Shown here: piece by piece, positions 10,414-23,100 of the stretch | How positions within the stretch are numbered: the first letter of the stretch is position 1 | Layout of the letters: each line of letters begins with the position of its first letter | From: Armillaria gallica | Lineage: Eukaryota; Basidiomycota; Agaricomycetes; Agaricales; Physalacriaceae | Assembly: GCA_037576215.1 (NCBI GenBank) | Contig: JBANDB010000002.1 | Coordinates: forward strand, 6,386,001-6,450,000 | DNA: 64,000 nucleotides | Direction: 5' to 3' | Program-made: the position numbers and the translations under genes | Notes under the pieces: generated by a model | The model's input: only the letters and a program-made list of their open reading frames with translations | What the model was told of the DNA's origin: nothing | Database searches by the model: none

Positions 10414-12221
10414 TCACTGCTGGCTCATGGAACGAGATAACATGTCTTCAGACTCAGATTGTCTCAAATAATCTTGCAATAAGGTGGTCCCCTCTGGGTC
10501 GAGTTCAAGAGAAGGTGCATTCACCTCAACATATTGCATACTAGGAGGTACTGGGGGGTATGAGGGATGGTCGATACGGAAAAATAAAATGATACTTACA
10601 ACCAGGAACATCGACTTGCCAGCGTCCTCTCCAACTGTGATTGTGTAGATCTTCAAGCATCTGGTTGGAGAGTCCAAGGTTTGGGATATTTTGATCAGGA
10701 TGAAGGCACAGAGGGTCATCAGGCAAAAGGTGTTCAAATCCTCGATAACCATCCACAAGCTGGCTTTCAAGAAACATTTCATTTGGAGATGCCCTCTTCC
10801 TTCCACGAATGGCGATTTTGTGAGCATTCCATGTGTGCGCCCATCTTTGTGCATCATCATTGAGGTTGGCGAGGAAAAGGAGGTGTAAAAGGCCCAGATG
10901 CTCGTTGTTATCTCGCTCTAAACCGTGATGCCTCTCAAGGTCTTCAAAGAAAGAGATCCACTTTTTAAGAAAGCCTTCCCCAACATCCACCCAAGGCCTT
11001 TCAACTCGGGTGTTGTGGACAGACCTAAAGAGATGAGTTAGTTTGATCTTTGACTTTGACACAAATCTTCACCTTCCCCATATGTACCCATCAGTTCCCC
11101 GATAGTTGTACATCCATTGCGCTACCATGGTGTTTTCAATGCTGTGATCTCCACGACACTGCATTGGTACTCCCCAGAGTCTGATCGCTTCAAGAAAAAG
11201 GTTTAAAACGGTCCTTTGCTGGTTATTACCTGACACCCTGATTCTGGTGACAGCGTGGGTATGTCCATCTACAAACATGTGAACCACAAATTTCCAGTGT
11301 ATCAGCTCTAAAAATGCCATCAGCGGGCAGGTAAATAGGATGACTCGGTACGTACTATGGTTTCTGTCATGGTGCCACAAAGAATTTGCACCGGGAACAC
11401 AGTAGGACTGCTGTGGGATAGAGCATCTACCAAATTGCCTGGGAGGGCCATGCACTCGTTCATATGCATTCTTGGCCCTCTCTTGAGATACTCTCAAACC
11501 ACATCTAGCGATTGCACCACACAACATTGTGCGACTGAGGCGAGGATAGTTTGTAAGTATTTTGCGAACTATGGCATCAAGCTCTTCATCAGATAGGTCT
11601 GACATCCGAGGCCAAGTGACATGATGGGTCCAATATTCTGTCCCATCCTCTGTGACATGACTCTGAAAGGGCGCCTGTCTGTCTGGTACCAGATTCAGCT
11701 TGAGCTGGAGTCTTCGGATGGTCCTCGTGCTGAATCCCAATAGCCTCCCTATTTTCGTGGTGCCGCCATAATTACTGGTTAAGTCCTTTAGCAGCTGTGG
11801 GTCAACAGAGGCGGCAGGTCGCCCTCTGCCTGCCGATGGCTTGGTTTCTCTAGGAATGAGGACCAGGGGATAATGTGGAGGATCTGAGGAGCACAGAGCA
11901 GCTTCACGAAGGAGCCTTTTGAATGTCAGAAGATTACTACAGATGGTAAGAGCTTGCTCTTCGGGTAGTGTGTGTTGAAGCTGCATGAAACCGTTAGAAC
12001 CTAAGTGTTGAATTTATGAAGCTGGGTACCCTTTCTAGCGAAGCCTCATATGATGCTATAGAGTTCAGCTGTAGCTGGAGTCTGTGTGGATCCCCAAGGG
12101 CAACATTGAGTAAACTGTCAACAGAGTGTTCGATCTCAGTGTAACGTGATAATAGAGTGTGTGCTGGAAGAGACACAGTTTCGTCGATGAGGGCGTCCAT
12201 TGCAACACGAACAATAACCAC
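10414..12221 (-). CDS. DDE integrase-like transposase, five exons, apparently intact
   Basis: Model on the minus strand: 12221-12030, 11980-11356, 11307-11073, 11024-10600 and 10550-10414, coding for about 537 residues without a stop. All four introns (about 48-50 nt) are GT-AG and phase-consistent. After an N-terminal helical part comes a helix-turn-helix-like segment (GGTTKIGRLLGFSTRTIRR, about residues 136-154). The rve-type catalytic core follows: D269 in LWHHD, D326 in RGDHSIEN and E360 in NTRVERPW, a D,D-33-E spacing. A C-terminal LHLLFLANLNDDAQRW block is typical of an integrase-core family that I recall as widespread in basidiomycetes. It would cut and join DNA ends. No terminal inverted repeats were found around it, so it may be a transposon gene without visible ends or a host-retained one. 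It is the least damaged mobile-element gene here. Confidence 0.75.
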
Positions 12222-12959
12222 CCATCACTGATCAGGGCATATTATATACCGCAACGTGGGCCAAGTGCCGATGTCGGTGTAAGTGAAGATTTTGCTTTTG
12301 CTGACACAACCGGCCTGAGACAATGGAAGTTGAACTGGCAATCAAAGTATGCATATTCCAGGCCAGTCACAAAATCTCCATATCGAGTTGATATCGAGTA
12401 CCACAGACACAGACTTCTCTCCTCACCCATTTCGGCTTCAAGGATATAATGCTGGCAAGGCACATCTGGGCAAAGCCTGCCATGTTTACTACTATTGATT
12501 ATATAAGAACTACCTATGTCCAACAGATTGCCAGACTTAAGTAACATGCTTGGTATGCCCTTCGCAATGTAGATGTAAGTTCTGCCAAGCAACTCCATGG
12601 CAAGCGTGATAGTAACGAGAGGTCACATGTAAGCAGTCGCAACTCAAGTTACAGCCACACCAAATATCTTACTTGCCATGAAATATTTCCGGAAATAGGG
12701 ATTTTATTGACAACGCTTGACGAGTTGTTGCTTGAAAGTTGATGGAACCAAGAAATAGGATACTCCGAGTGTAATGTAGTTCAGACCACAGGCTGAGAAT
12801 GCCCTTTCGCATGTATTTCCTGGATCTGTCCCTGGCCCATCATGAATTCGTTGGAGTTACACTGGATCTCATGCCAATCTTGTTTCGAGATCCCTGCACC
12901 AGCATGAACTCAGCACTTGACTCTGGAACACGCCGTTAGTCTTATATGTATCATTACCG
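12222..12959. repeat. Degenerate stretch; part also found near 31.4-31.85 kb
   Basis: The minus strand of roughly 12430-12650 resembles the plus strand of 31355-31850 in several blocks (for example around TTGCTTGGC and CTTGCCAGCATTATA). It lies directly downstream of the ABC transporter remnant, so it may be that gene's decayed 3' part, but I could not recognise protein motifs in it. Confidence 0.35.
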
Positions 12960-15440
12960 TATATAAAGGCAGAACATATGGATTATCCTCCGGTTCACAT
13001 GGACACAATCTGTGAGCTTGGAAGTAGTCGATGAACGTTCCAGAGAAGTAACAGAGGATCAAACATTTGGAAGAGTTCTACTAATGGTTAATGGATGCTG
13101 GGCAAAGCGCTTGCATCAGCCAAAAAAAGTCCACCTCCAAGAAAACACCGAGGACTCACCAGCACAGAATGGCCTGTCCGTTGTCTGCAAAATCATGTAG
13201 GAAAAGCATAATTGCCCAAGCACTTTGGGAATCCAAACCGGAGGACAGTTCATCAATGAAGGTAGTAGCTTGGGCTGCAGCGGAGACATAGAATTGCTCT
13301 TAAGTATATCTGTGAAAGCATTGAGCTGACCTTTGCTGCTGGCTCCATGCCAATAGTCGTTCGTTTGCGGTATTCGATGCTCAATGAGCTGACAGTCGTG
13401 CCTCTGAATGGTTCCAAACCACAGAGCTGGTTACACTTCTCCACACTGAGTACTGAGGCATAAGAACATCATTAATCAGATAAAGGTGCTACGCATCAAT
13501 CCTCTTTTTCACTCAGAGGTACGGACGTAGGCAGATGCAATTGCTTGGAGAAAAAAAGCGCCTCATGGATGGTTGCCAATTGAACATGGGTATCTTGCCA
13601 CCAAGAGTATTCACTATGATGCCAGTTAATCAGTGTTGGGTGCAGGCCAACGAGGAGTTGGACATACATTTGAGATTGGAAATCCCTCGGCAGGTCATGT
13701 CTATTGACGAACTGGTCGCCAGTAATGACATCAATGTCAGCACGCTCTACCAAGACATTGAGAAGAGTCGTCTAAGATAGAGGATAATCAGCCAGAAGTT
13801 CCCATTTGTTGCATAAGAATAGAATGAAACGCACTTCAACACAAGCACCAGAATGGCATTCAAAAGTTATCCACAACTGGAACTGTGCAAGTCAAGTGCT
13901 GACAGTCCATCACAGAAGGTGTTGCCCTGAGCGCCTTGTCGTAATCTCCAGACTTTACCTCATCGCTCAGGCCCACACCTCATGTTGTGTTGTGGTTGAG
14001 AAGGCTTCTCAGCATCATCACTGTCAGTGTTTTTCTTTGGTACTGCATTGGTTTTTGCTCTGCACTTGAACAAGACCATGGAGTTGGCCAAAATCAGGTT
14101 TGTACTGACTTCAGAGAGTGAGGAGAGCTGTAGCATATGTGACAAGAAAGGTGACGATGATGCCGAAAGTCTGTGCCAAACTGATGAGAACTTAGTGAAG
14201 AAATTTAACAGACACTACTCGCTACTGTGACTGAAACAGCAATCACATGAAAGGTATGTGAGGGTGTTTCCGTCAATGAAAAGATGCCTTGGAACAGGAA
14301 TAAACTGTATGGATACCATGAGGAAGTGATTTCAAAATTATTAAACAATGCGTGACTGCTCTGACCTGCATTGGCGTAAGGTCAAGTGAGCAGGACCCAA
14401 TCGTGTATGCTTCAGATGTTCTTCTCGAGCGCTCTCCTTGTATGAGTGAGCCATATCTGCTTTGCCTATGCATTCCATCTTGAAACGCTGGATCTAGGCC
14501 TTGTTCCATTTGGAAGTCGAGGAAGCCTAGAAGTAAGTTGCAAGAATGCGTCTGAGTGGGGTATCCTTCCATTAGGATCGGTGACGGCGACGAGGAAATC
14601 GGTAGTAGTTTGACAGATGGCAGGTTCATAGTCCAAATCGATGAAGCAGGAGCGTGCTTCATTAGCAGGGCTTTAGCAGGCCATCTTGCCTTCGAAAATA
14701 ACAGACCTGTAATTCTGTTAACATTGAAACATTGAGATGCATGTCAGTATGTCGATGAAAACTACCTACCTTGTTGTATAGTTTGCATAGGGAGTCTTTG
14801 GCTTGATTCAAGTAAACGACAGTTGTCATTTTTTTGCAATACCGGTGGCAATATGAAGCACACAGACAAATTCCAAGTAGACGCATCAAGAATGTGGGTA
14901 GAACTGAAAATAAATCAGCTTCTGTTGTTTTAACTTAAGGTAAAGATCGTTTACTGTTGTGAGATTAATACACTTTTTTCCCACCCACCAGACATGCCAC
15001 GGATAGCATCGCCGACAAGAATTTTTCTCGTGTGTTTCAAACTGAGGTCAATATTTTTAATAATCATTTTGAGAAAATCCCAGACAAAGGTGAGGCCCAT
15101 GCAATTTAGCAGTAAACTTGATTTTCTGTTAGACAGCAAGGGTATGGAGATGCACATAGTCTTTGGGACAGTAAACGACATCGCTGCAATAATTCCTGAA
15201 AATATTGTGATGACTAAGAGAGTCTAGATGATCGTCGCCCTCGAAAGTGTGATATTCACCTTGTCGTTTGACCAGAGTCTTGAGTAGTGTCATGTGCATC
15301 CTCGTCTGTAATGCCTCACTACCACTAAGTAACAGCGGAGATGTTAGTGAGCTTGCCTGGAACAAAAGCACAAGACACGCACAGCATTTCATACAGATTC
15401 ATGACTCCTTGGAGGCCTGATAGAATACTGCGCATATAGG
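12960..15440 (-). pseudogene. Decayed PDR-type ABC transporter (ABCG full-size)
   Basis: Pieces appear in the right order on the minus strand. NBD1: TLLKTL and DVVYCPKDYVHLHTL (15129-15392), then a degenerate signature VGDAIRGMSGGWEK near 15000. Then MTTVVYLNQA (14662-14889), a LDYEPAICQTTTDFLVAVTD stretch near 14580-14650, and a PMQVRAVTH linker near 14360. NBD2: TTLLNVLVERADIDVITGD (about 13700-13780), HEALFFSKQLH, KRTTIG (13253-13444), [13 protein letters not shown] (about 13200-13260) and LFQMFD near 13070. This matches fungal pleiotropic drug resistance pumps, which have two nucleotide-binding and two membrane domains and export xenobiotics at the plasma membrane. Frameshifts, stops and loss of most membrane segments make it non-functional. 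Confidence 0.8.
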
Positions 15441-16603
15441 GATGTCATGCAGCCTGAATACCTTTCACGATCCCCAAGGGATTTAGGGCCGAACCAAAAG
15501 TTGACTGAGACAGGCTGTTCATTCACCCTCTACACCTCAGCACCTCTCTCCTACAATCTATACCGATCCAAAACGAGTCTCTGCCACTGCTGGGCACACC
15601 GTTGTTATCACCATCATCATTGTCATACTCTCAGGTGGGTTCTGGGCATGCGCAAGGCTCTGCACACCCAGATGGAGACCAATGTTCGACTTGACTGCGT
15701 ATCTGGACTTGTTTTAGCATAGAGTTTCCATGGTGTGTTGCAATTGAAGTCGATCCCCATGCGAGTGATTCTGAGAATGGGGGCAGGGTTAGTGGGCATA
15801 TCGGCGGGAAACGGTGCAATGTGCAGCCTCATCAGAGGATTTACACATGAAATGGAGATGGATGGGAGGCACTCAAAGCTATCAATGTCATTGGTAGGGT
15901 CTGTCGTGCCTCTTGGTATGAGTCGAGTCAGTCAATGCGCAAAAGTCTGTCATTAGCCATCAGGGACCTTTCTCACCTGCTCCCACTCATCCCTAGTCAA
16001 GATATCAATGATATAGATAATACATAGCCAGCGGTTTCCTTACTCAGACATCCAATGATCTTTCTCCTTTTTCATGTCGAAGCAGCTTCAAGACAGTGTT
16101 AAACAGCTCCGAATTCCAAACCTGTCACAGGATTAAAGATTGTATTTGTGAAGTGCACCCATTAACTCACCTGTAAGCCATCATCTCATAGCCTTGAGTG
16201 CAGGTTGCATCCACAAAGGATCTCTTAGCTGTCCTTAAAGGATGTTGAGATGAGTATCGAAATGTCATGGATGGGACAGTTCACACTCTGTATGATTAAC
16301 AGTTTCATGTACACGAACAGTTTAATCGGACCTGGGTTTTTGTACGGACCGTTTAATTTTCACATGACAGAAACTAAGAAGTTCAAGTTGTGTTCACACA
16401 GTCAACCAAACAAAGTTGTATTCATATACCCTGAGACCATTCATGCGACCCATCTCCTTTGCACTCTATCAAGACACAGAGCCACAGCTGGAAGAAAGGC
16501 ACATTCACCAGTTGGACTCAAACTTCATTCCACTGACATTCAATCTACCTTCTGGATAAAATCCTGAACTCAGAGTCAGTGGTGGCCTCAAACAAGAAAG
16601 CAA
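15441..16603. other. No confident gene; may hold decayed 5' part of the ABC transporter
   Basis: The minus strand up to about 16080 could encode the transporter N-terminus, but I see no motif I trust. The 105-codon frame at 16250-16567 (plus) is not recognised. Confidence 0.3.
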
Positions 16604-17968
16604 TCATGCACGCACAATTGTGACTTCAGTGTCATTGAATTTCAGACAGCTATCCTGATCGCTACAACTCTTCAAGCGTGAGAACTGCTCCTTCATAAGG
16701 GGTGGCAAGTACACGTGGGAGCTATCCACGTAAAGGCCAAAGGTAAAGATCTGCTTTCTGGCATGGGATTCCATTGCTTGTACCATCCGTTCATTCCAAA
16801 ATGCCAGAACAGGGGTATGATGAATAGAGAGCATCAAAAGATGTAGACGTGGCACAATGGCGAGTGATCCATCGGACTGCATGTGTTTTAATTCCAACAG
16901 GATATTGCTGAACACATGATCTGCACCAGTATTCCAGTACGCAAAACAGAGAACCAAGGTACTGAGATTTGGGGCAAGGTGTAAAATGGGCAGAATGTGC
17001 CCTGTAAGTGGCACATTATGGAATTCCAATTCTTGAAGGGTATGCTGACAATGGGAATGTTCCAGAAGGCCTCAGACAGCGGAGAGGGTAAGAGTATCCA
17101 TATGATCTGAGTTAAGATCGGCCCACCAAACCAAACCACGCTCAACGACGAGAGTTTCCAGAACAGGGAACGCTGTGATCTTCATTACCCTCGAAGATGC
17201 AACCTTGAACTCAATCACTGCTGTGAAAGTGGTGATTGGTGTTTGCGAATTACGCATTCTGACTGTTTGAGCATACTGAAGGCAAAGGCGAGTTAAATTG
17301 TTTGCCTGACCAAGAGGCGCAATCAGGCCTTCCAACCCAATGCCAACAATCGATTCATGGACATCCTCAAAGTGAGCAAGTTTTTGTCCTTGAATGCAGA
17401 GGGTAGCTGTGGGCTGAAGACCGGAAACAGTCAACGTATCCAAATTTATGGCAAATTTGAAAGCACAAATCTTGGTGGGTTCCTGGATCTTGTGTCGGTG
17501 CAATATGACACTGGCAGATGATAGTAGAGAAGCTGCATTTCGAAGGCCTTCCAGTAAACGCAGATGTGTTGACCCTACGATCATGTCTATAGACTGCCAC
17601 CAGGCACTCTGCAAGAGGAGAATCTGCAAAACTGCGATACTAGCCCCAACACGATCTTCAAGGAGCGAAGCCTGGAATTTGATATCCAAAGGACGATTCG
17701 ACGAACGGCGCAAAGCGATAGCTGTTGGAAAGCTCATCCGACCCTCAATTTCCCTGGACTGCGTACTGAAGCTGAAAGCCAACGATGCCCATAGAGCCGG
17801 ACACTCGTTTTCTGCAATGTCGTGCCACTGCCTACAGACATTCACAATAACATATGCAGAATCGGTGGGATCGCCCACTCGCAGATGAATTTCGTTGCCT
17901 TCTTTAGTACTAAGAAACATTTTAGACAGCAATTCCATTGGCATTCGAGAGATCGGTGGGTTCTGGCA
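16604..17968 (-). pseudogene. F-box protein gene with one in-frame stop
   Basis: Read from 17968 down, the frame opens NPPISRMPMELLSKMFL, the start of an F-box (I..LP.ELL..IF), then VCRQWHDIAENECPALWASL, the second F-box half typical of mushroom F-box proteins. About 350 residues of LRR-like Leu-rich sequence follow (LTRLCLQYA, LHLAPNLSTLVL). F-box proteins link substrates to SCF ubiquitin ligases through Skp1. A single TGA at 17072-17074 splits it into 290 and about 155 codons; the frame continues unchanged on both sides. A GTAAGT (18014) and a TTTTGTAG acceptor (17969) upstream suggest a 5' intron, but I could not fit an exon 1 in phase. It may be a recent pseudogene or a polymorphic null allele. 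Confidence 0.65.
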
Positions 17969-18116
17969 CTACAAAAGCTGAGTATGCAAACAATTTCACG
18001 GAATACGCACTTACACTCATATCTGTAAGTGCGAGTGAGTCTGATAGCTAAGTTTTCATATTTCATCAGTGAAAACTTCTTAATGAATGTCGGAAGCTTT
18101 TGACATTTGAGATTAG

Positions 18117-18801
18117 TGGCCCACAACCATTCCTGCCTCTTTGGGAAAAGCTTCCATCAATCGGCAAGTCTTCGGCATGCTGTTAAAGGCATGTGTAACC
18201 TTCGAACTTCGTAATTTTATTCAGACTTGCAGAGTCTCCTCGCATGCATCTGCCTTCTATCATACATCACAACACAGGGAGGCTTATGTTGGAATAAAAA
18301 GAAGCTGGTAGAAACACAAGCACAGTACTTCTCCCTTTTTTTGAATCTGGTACAAATGCTATACATAATATTTTGTTCATAATTTAAATACAAGTTTGTG
18401 CTGAAGAAGGATACTCATCTGCATCAGAGACATAAATCAGCAAATCAAAGAAACCACAATATCGATAACTTTGCATCTCCCCCCCCCAAAAAAAAAAAAC
18501 ATGTGAGTCTGAGTGCCAGTACAATTCAACTCTCCTAGTCGCCAAGGTCCCTGTTCAAGTACGCTAGCCAATGATACTTTGTCGTTGCAAATAATTGGTA
18601 ACATATTCATCGCTTCTTACAACATAGTATATGTACTATAGAAGGCCGAAGTGTGCGCTGCACGGGGAGACCTTGCAAGTCCTTAGTCTGAATAAAATTA
18701 CGAAGTTCGAAGGTTACACATGCCTTTAACAGCATGCCGAAGACATGCCGGTTGATGGAAGCTCTTCCCAAAGGGGCAGGAATGGTTGTGGGCCACCTAT
18801 C
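18117..18801. repeat. Long inverted repeat, arms about 110-140 bp, spacer about 410 bp
   Basis: Arm 18117-18250 (TGGCCCACAACCATTCCTGC...) is nearly the reverse complement of 18660-18801 (...GCAGGAATGGTTGTGGGCCA). The inner ends diverge after the TTTTATTCAGACT block. The spacer carries a C-run joined to an A-run near 18480. It could be a foldback or MITE-like element, or a source of hairpin RNA. No coding evidence. Confidence 0.65.
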
Positions 18802-19346
18802 CTGAAATTTGGTCCTTCGAAGCATGTGAATTATCGTTTGACTCGTTTCGGCCACGTTTTCGGGAAGATGAGCCTGGGGTCATCCTGAAACTCACGGGAA
18901 CTGCTAATCGTAGAAACTTGGCCCAGCTTGATAAAATAAATTCCCTTAAAAGTCAGAATGTTGGGGTGGCTGTCATTGCTGCTTACGTCTGACGTCCTGT
19001 TACCGTTACTTTGATGTTGCGTGCTTAGCAAGATGCCCCTCTACTCTCATGCTCACTGTTAATAATTGATATAGTGTCGTGTACTGGAACAGAAGCGCCG
19101 TACGTCATGGCTTCTCATGTCAAATCCTTACTTGGCTTGTTGGTTTTGTGTTGGTTCCTGTAAATTAAAATCCAGGTGCAACCTTCTGAAGACTTGCAAT
19201 TAGAAAATACTCGTCTCAAAGTACAGGCTGAACAAACCAAACTTGTTTATGGGACAACTCTGAGAAACTTGAGGCCAAGAATTTTCTGAATTCTCTTGGA
19301 AAGGATGGGCCTTTGCAGAAAGATACTGTCATGGCAGATGTTCAAC
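18802..19346. other. No feature recognised
   Basis: AT-leaning sequence with short frames only. Confidence 0.3.
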
Positions 19347-20137
19347 CTAGTCAAGATGAAGAGCTAGATCTAAATAGCCGACGATTACACCACTTACAGA
19401 AAGAGGCGGATTGGTGGCATACTGCTGCAAGATTCCGATCAGGACCGCAATCGCTCTTCTATTAGGTGTTCTTTGAGGACCGCTCGTTGGGGTGTTAATG
19501 AGACAACTAGCAGCGATTGATGGTTCCCCAGCAAGTACTGGTGGGGGCAGATCCGTACTTAATGATACAGGCTTGGGCGGCCAGTCTATGATGATGTTCA
19601 GATAAACTTCAAATGCAAAATATCGAAGGACGTGCCTACAAAACGCGTGATAGTTCATTTTGAGTGGCTTCACCCACTCATGCTTGAAGGTAATTTAAAC
19701 TCAGATAAACCAGTCTGCCTATGTTTCTTGCTTGCCAACATCCCCAATAGGGCAGATTGGTCCCAGCCCATTCGACAAAACTTTCTTTCCTGAAGACGGG
19801 CCCAAAGTAGTGCTTTGGTCAGTCCAGATGTCTTCTGATATCTCAGAACTTGCTGCCATTCAAGTCTTGAGGCAGTGACAATTTGATACACTAAAATCTG
19901 AAGATAAATTCAAAAAAGGCAATGCTTCGGTATTCCAGTTTACTTACTTTTCGACGCGTGCACTTTCATTGAGGACATTGGAGCTTCCAGCGAATGAAGA
20001 CCACTGAAGACACAAATCCCTGAAAAAGAAGTGGGCATGTCTAAATGTGCACCAGTGAGATCACCAGCGCGCCTTAAGACAAACCATCGCCCACTTATGG
20101 CATGAAGTTCAAGCCTGGACTTAGGTGGTCGTGCCAT
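19347..20137 (-). CDS. Hypothetical protein, two to three exons, unknown function
   Basis: Three minus-strand open segments fit together: 20137 to about 19950, 19890-19670 and 19673-19347. The first two join in phase over an intron of about 55 nt (GTAAGT donor near 19949, TTTTAG acceptor near 19892), giving ...VHASKMYQIVTASRLEWQQV. The third segment has a WPPKP motif. No domain recognised. The first segment overlaps the lower end of repeat copy 1, so this may be the tail of the repeat's large gene rather than a separate one. Confidence 0.3.
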
Positions 20138-23100
20138 CCTTGCCCATGGAGACCCATCAGTATACGATTTTCATCTGAAGGCAGCGTTCAATACACTGCC
20201 TGCATATGTTGGTCACTCACCCACTCATCCTGATGAATCAATACTCAATCATCTCAAGATGAGAGTATAACCTCTGACTCGGCGAGTCTTAAGCATACGC
20301 CTCCTATCCTAAGAGTAGCCTTGAGAAAAGATACAGCCTTTAGACCAGAACAACGGGCGCTCATCCCTACATAGATACACAGTTAACAATGGGACTTATG
20401 GCCAGCTAAACAAAGTACAACTTATCATGAATGTCACCATCCACCAGAATGTGTAGTACATGGCTGCACAGCCATCTTCAGAGTGACCTTGCCTTGGGAC
20501 ATGACTTGAGGCACTCTCCTGTTGTGCGGTCTTCAGACACCATACATGGTTCCTGTGGCATTCCATGTCAGACTAGCCGTCTGTCGCCTCAACTCATCTT
20601 ATGACGCTCGGTTGGAAAAAGCCAAAACTACGATATATTATGTCTGTCTGTATGGTACGTTTTACTGTGGTAGACAATCAGTAAGCACTATACTCATCAA
20701 TGAAGATATTCTTACTTTTGATGATAAATCTCCATCGGAATTCAGCCTGTAAGACTTCTAACCTGTCATTAGTTACTACAGTCGCCATCAAAAAAAATGA
20801 ACTCACCATGAGACAAAATATCTTTTTCGAAGGCTTCACGAGCTTTAGGAGCATTGCGACACAGCTTGATAAATTTCCTCCACTCTGCCTGGTTCTTGCA
20901 CTTGAAGTCCCCGATGCAGATACTGAGATTCATTGTCAGCGCTCCAACAACCAACATCCAGCCCACTTCCTTTCCACCTCCAATCTGCATGACTCTCCTC
21001 GATGGGCTGCTGAGGACAACTTCTTCGAATTGCTCATGTTCTATCCCCACAGCTAGGCGCCAGATCAAGCCACCATGCTTCAAAACTGCCTGAAGGATCT
21101 CATTGATCTCAAATAGTTGCTGTCGCCGTTGAACATAGCTCTGATAATCCTCCATGTTTGGCTGAAAACCCTTGACTCGGTATCGGACGCACTCAGCAGA
21201 TCTGATGAATATGCTCTCCTCGTGTTAGCCTTGAACTCATATGCAAGTGGACAATCTTATGCCCCAGTTACACAGGGATGTCATCATCTCATCCACTGTG
21301 TGAGCAAGCCTATGACGCAGACCCAACACTACTGCAGCCGCTCTTTCCAAGATCATTTCATAATATGGCTCCTTGTTGTGAGTGATACTCTACAGACCTG
21401 CATTCGTGTATCTGGCACTTTCCCCAGATAATCCACAGAGGTATATGTGCCCGAATCATTGATGGAACTGCGTGACCAAACAGGCACCTATCGGCCACCA
21501 CTAACAGACCCATGTATTCCAGTGGACGATTGTCCCCATTCTTGGATTGTAGGGGATCGTAGCCCTCTCCGTCATGAGCCATCCAACTTTCCTTCAGTAG
21601 GTCTGTCATGTCAACCAAAGTGTTGATAGGCCACCTCCCAGAAATTCAGCCGGCAGGCTGAATTGTATGCAATTTCAGCCACAACCAGGATGAACCCTGT
21701 ACATGAGTTCATGATCCTCCAACCTAGCTTGGTGCGGTTGCTATCACCACCTGCATAACTGTACTGGTGGGGCTCGGGTCAGCTGAATAGTCGAGTTCTC
21801 GGGTGGAAGTCGGCATGGGTGGAAGACTCGGTCCCCAAGAGGACGAATTGCCCGCCGCCCTCAGTGCTTACAATCTTTCAAAGGGAGGCACTGTTCCAAT
21901 GTCAGCCCGACAAGTATAAGATCAACTGGGCGAAAATAAAATACCTGTCAGTGGCAGCAGCGCCTGTTGAAGGACTCGCGCCTGCATTGGAAGACATAGT
22001 GGCAATCTGGAGAGGTGTCAGCCTGCTTCAACATCATCCTGGTTTGTATGTGAGCATACCGTGTACATGACTCAGAATCTTAGCCGTGAATTCGCAATTC
22101 AAACTCTGCTAAAGTGGGACCTTAGCAGGAGTTTGGGTACCAGGAGATTCAAACCCTGCCAAAGTGGGACCTTGGCAAGAAGTTTACAAGCCAAAAGATG
22201 GTGCCAAAGTGGAACCTTGGCTTGTTCAGTTGGCAATGTCCCACGCCATTGAATATAGGGCTGGTCGTGAAGAGGTTCGGACTTGGTGCAAATTTTCCTG
22301 TCTGGTTGAAACTCTGACAGCTTCAGATACAAACATGTGCAAAGACTACACTAAGTTGCTTCCAGCTCTAAGTAATGTCGATCTCATGCACTCCCACCCA
22401 ACTGCCATCCCATGGCAGCAGTGTATTTGCTCAGATGACTGGACCTAACCTGCTCATCTCATGGCTGGAGGTCTAGCATCACAGTGTGCGCTGGGATTGG
22501 GCCATTATTCCATGACAGTGATCCTACCATGCCTAGAGCAGAGTGCTTCAAGTGGGCACTGGGATTCTGCTGTTATTTCATGGTGGCGCTCCTACCACAG
22601 AGTCGATTACCTCTACGTTTATTCCAATATTAGGGCGACCTGCTCTCTGAGCACCTCCTCTGGCACCAACATCGGTGATTCTCTTCTAAACCAGGCATTT
22701 GCTTGCTCTGCTGAGGACGTGTTGAACCTCCATCCTACCTTCTCATCGTGACCAGCCCCTCTTCAGCCCTGGAAATCTTGAAGAAAGGCACTGTTTGCCA
22801 CAAAACTCATTAGTCTCTCTGTGTGGGATTTTGCATACCGGGTCTCTATGGCTATCCCCGTCTTGTTATAGTAAGCACCTCCCCATATCCAGGCGTGGCA
22901 AATTAGCTGACAATTGTTATCATGGGGGGTGAAGCTCGGCAGGCCGTTCGAGTACTTAGACATCGCGAATGTAATATTGAGGAAATCCTGTTAAATCTCT
23001 GAGCCACCTTCACACAAACTTCCGGTGTGAGCCTTATATTACATGCTGTCAAGGATTCTGCATTATAGAGCATGTAGAGAAACACGATGGCACTACAGGG

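Noticed and set aside
21640..21665. Perfect hairpin AATTCAGCC...GGCTGAATT
   Set aside because: It lies in the coding track of the repeat gene and copy 2 has AATTCGGCT in the left arm, which breaks the pairing, so no selection on the stem.
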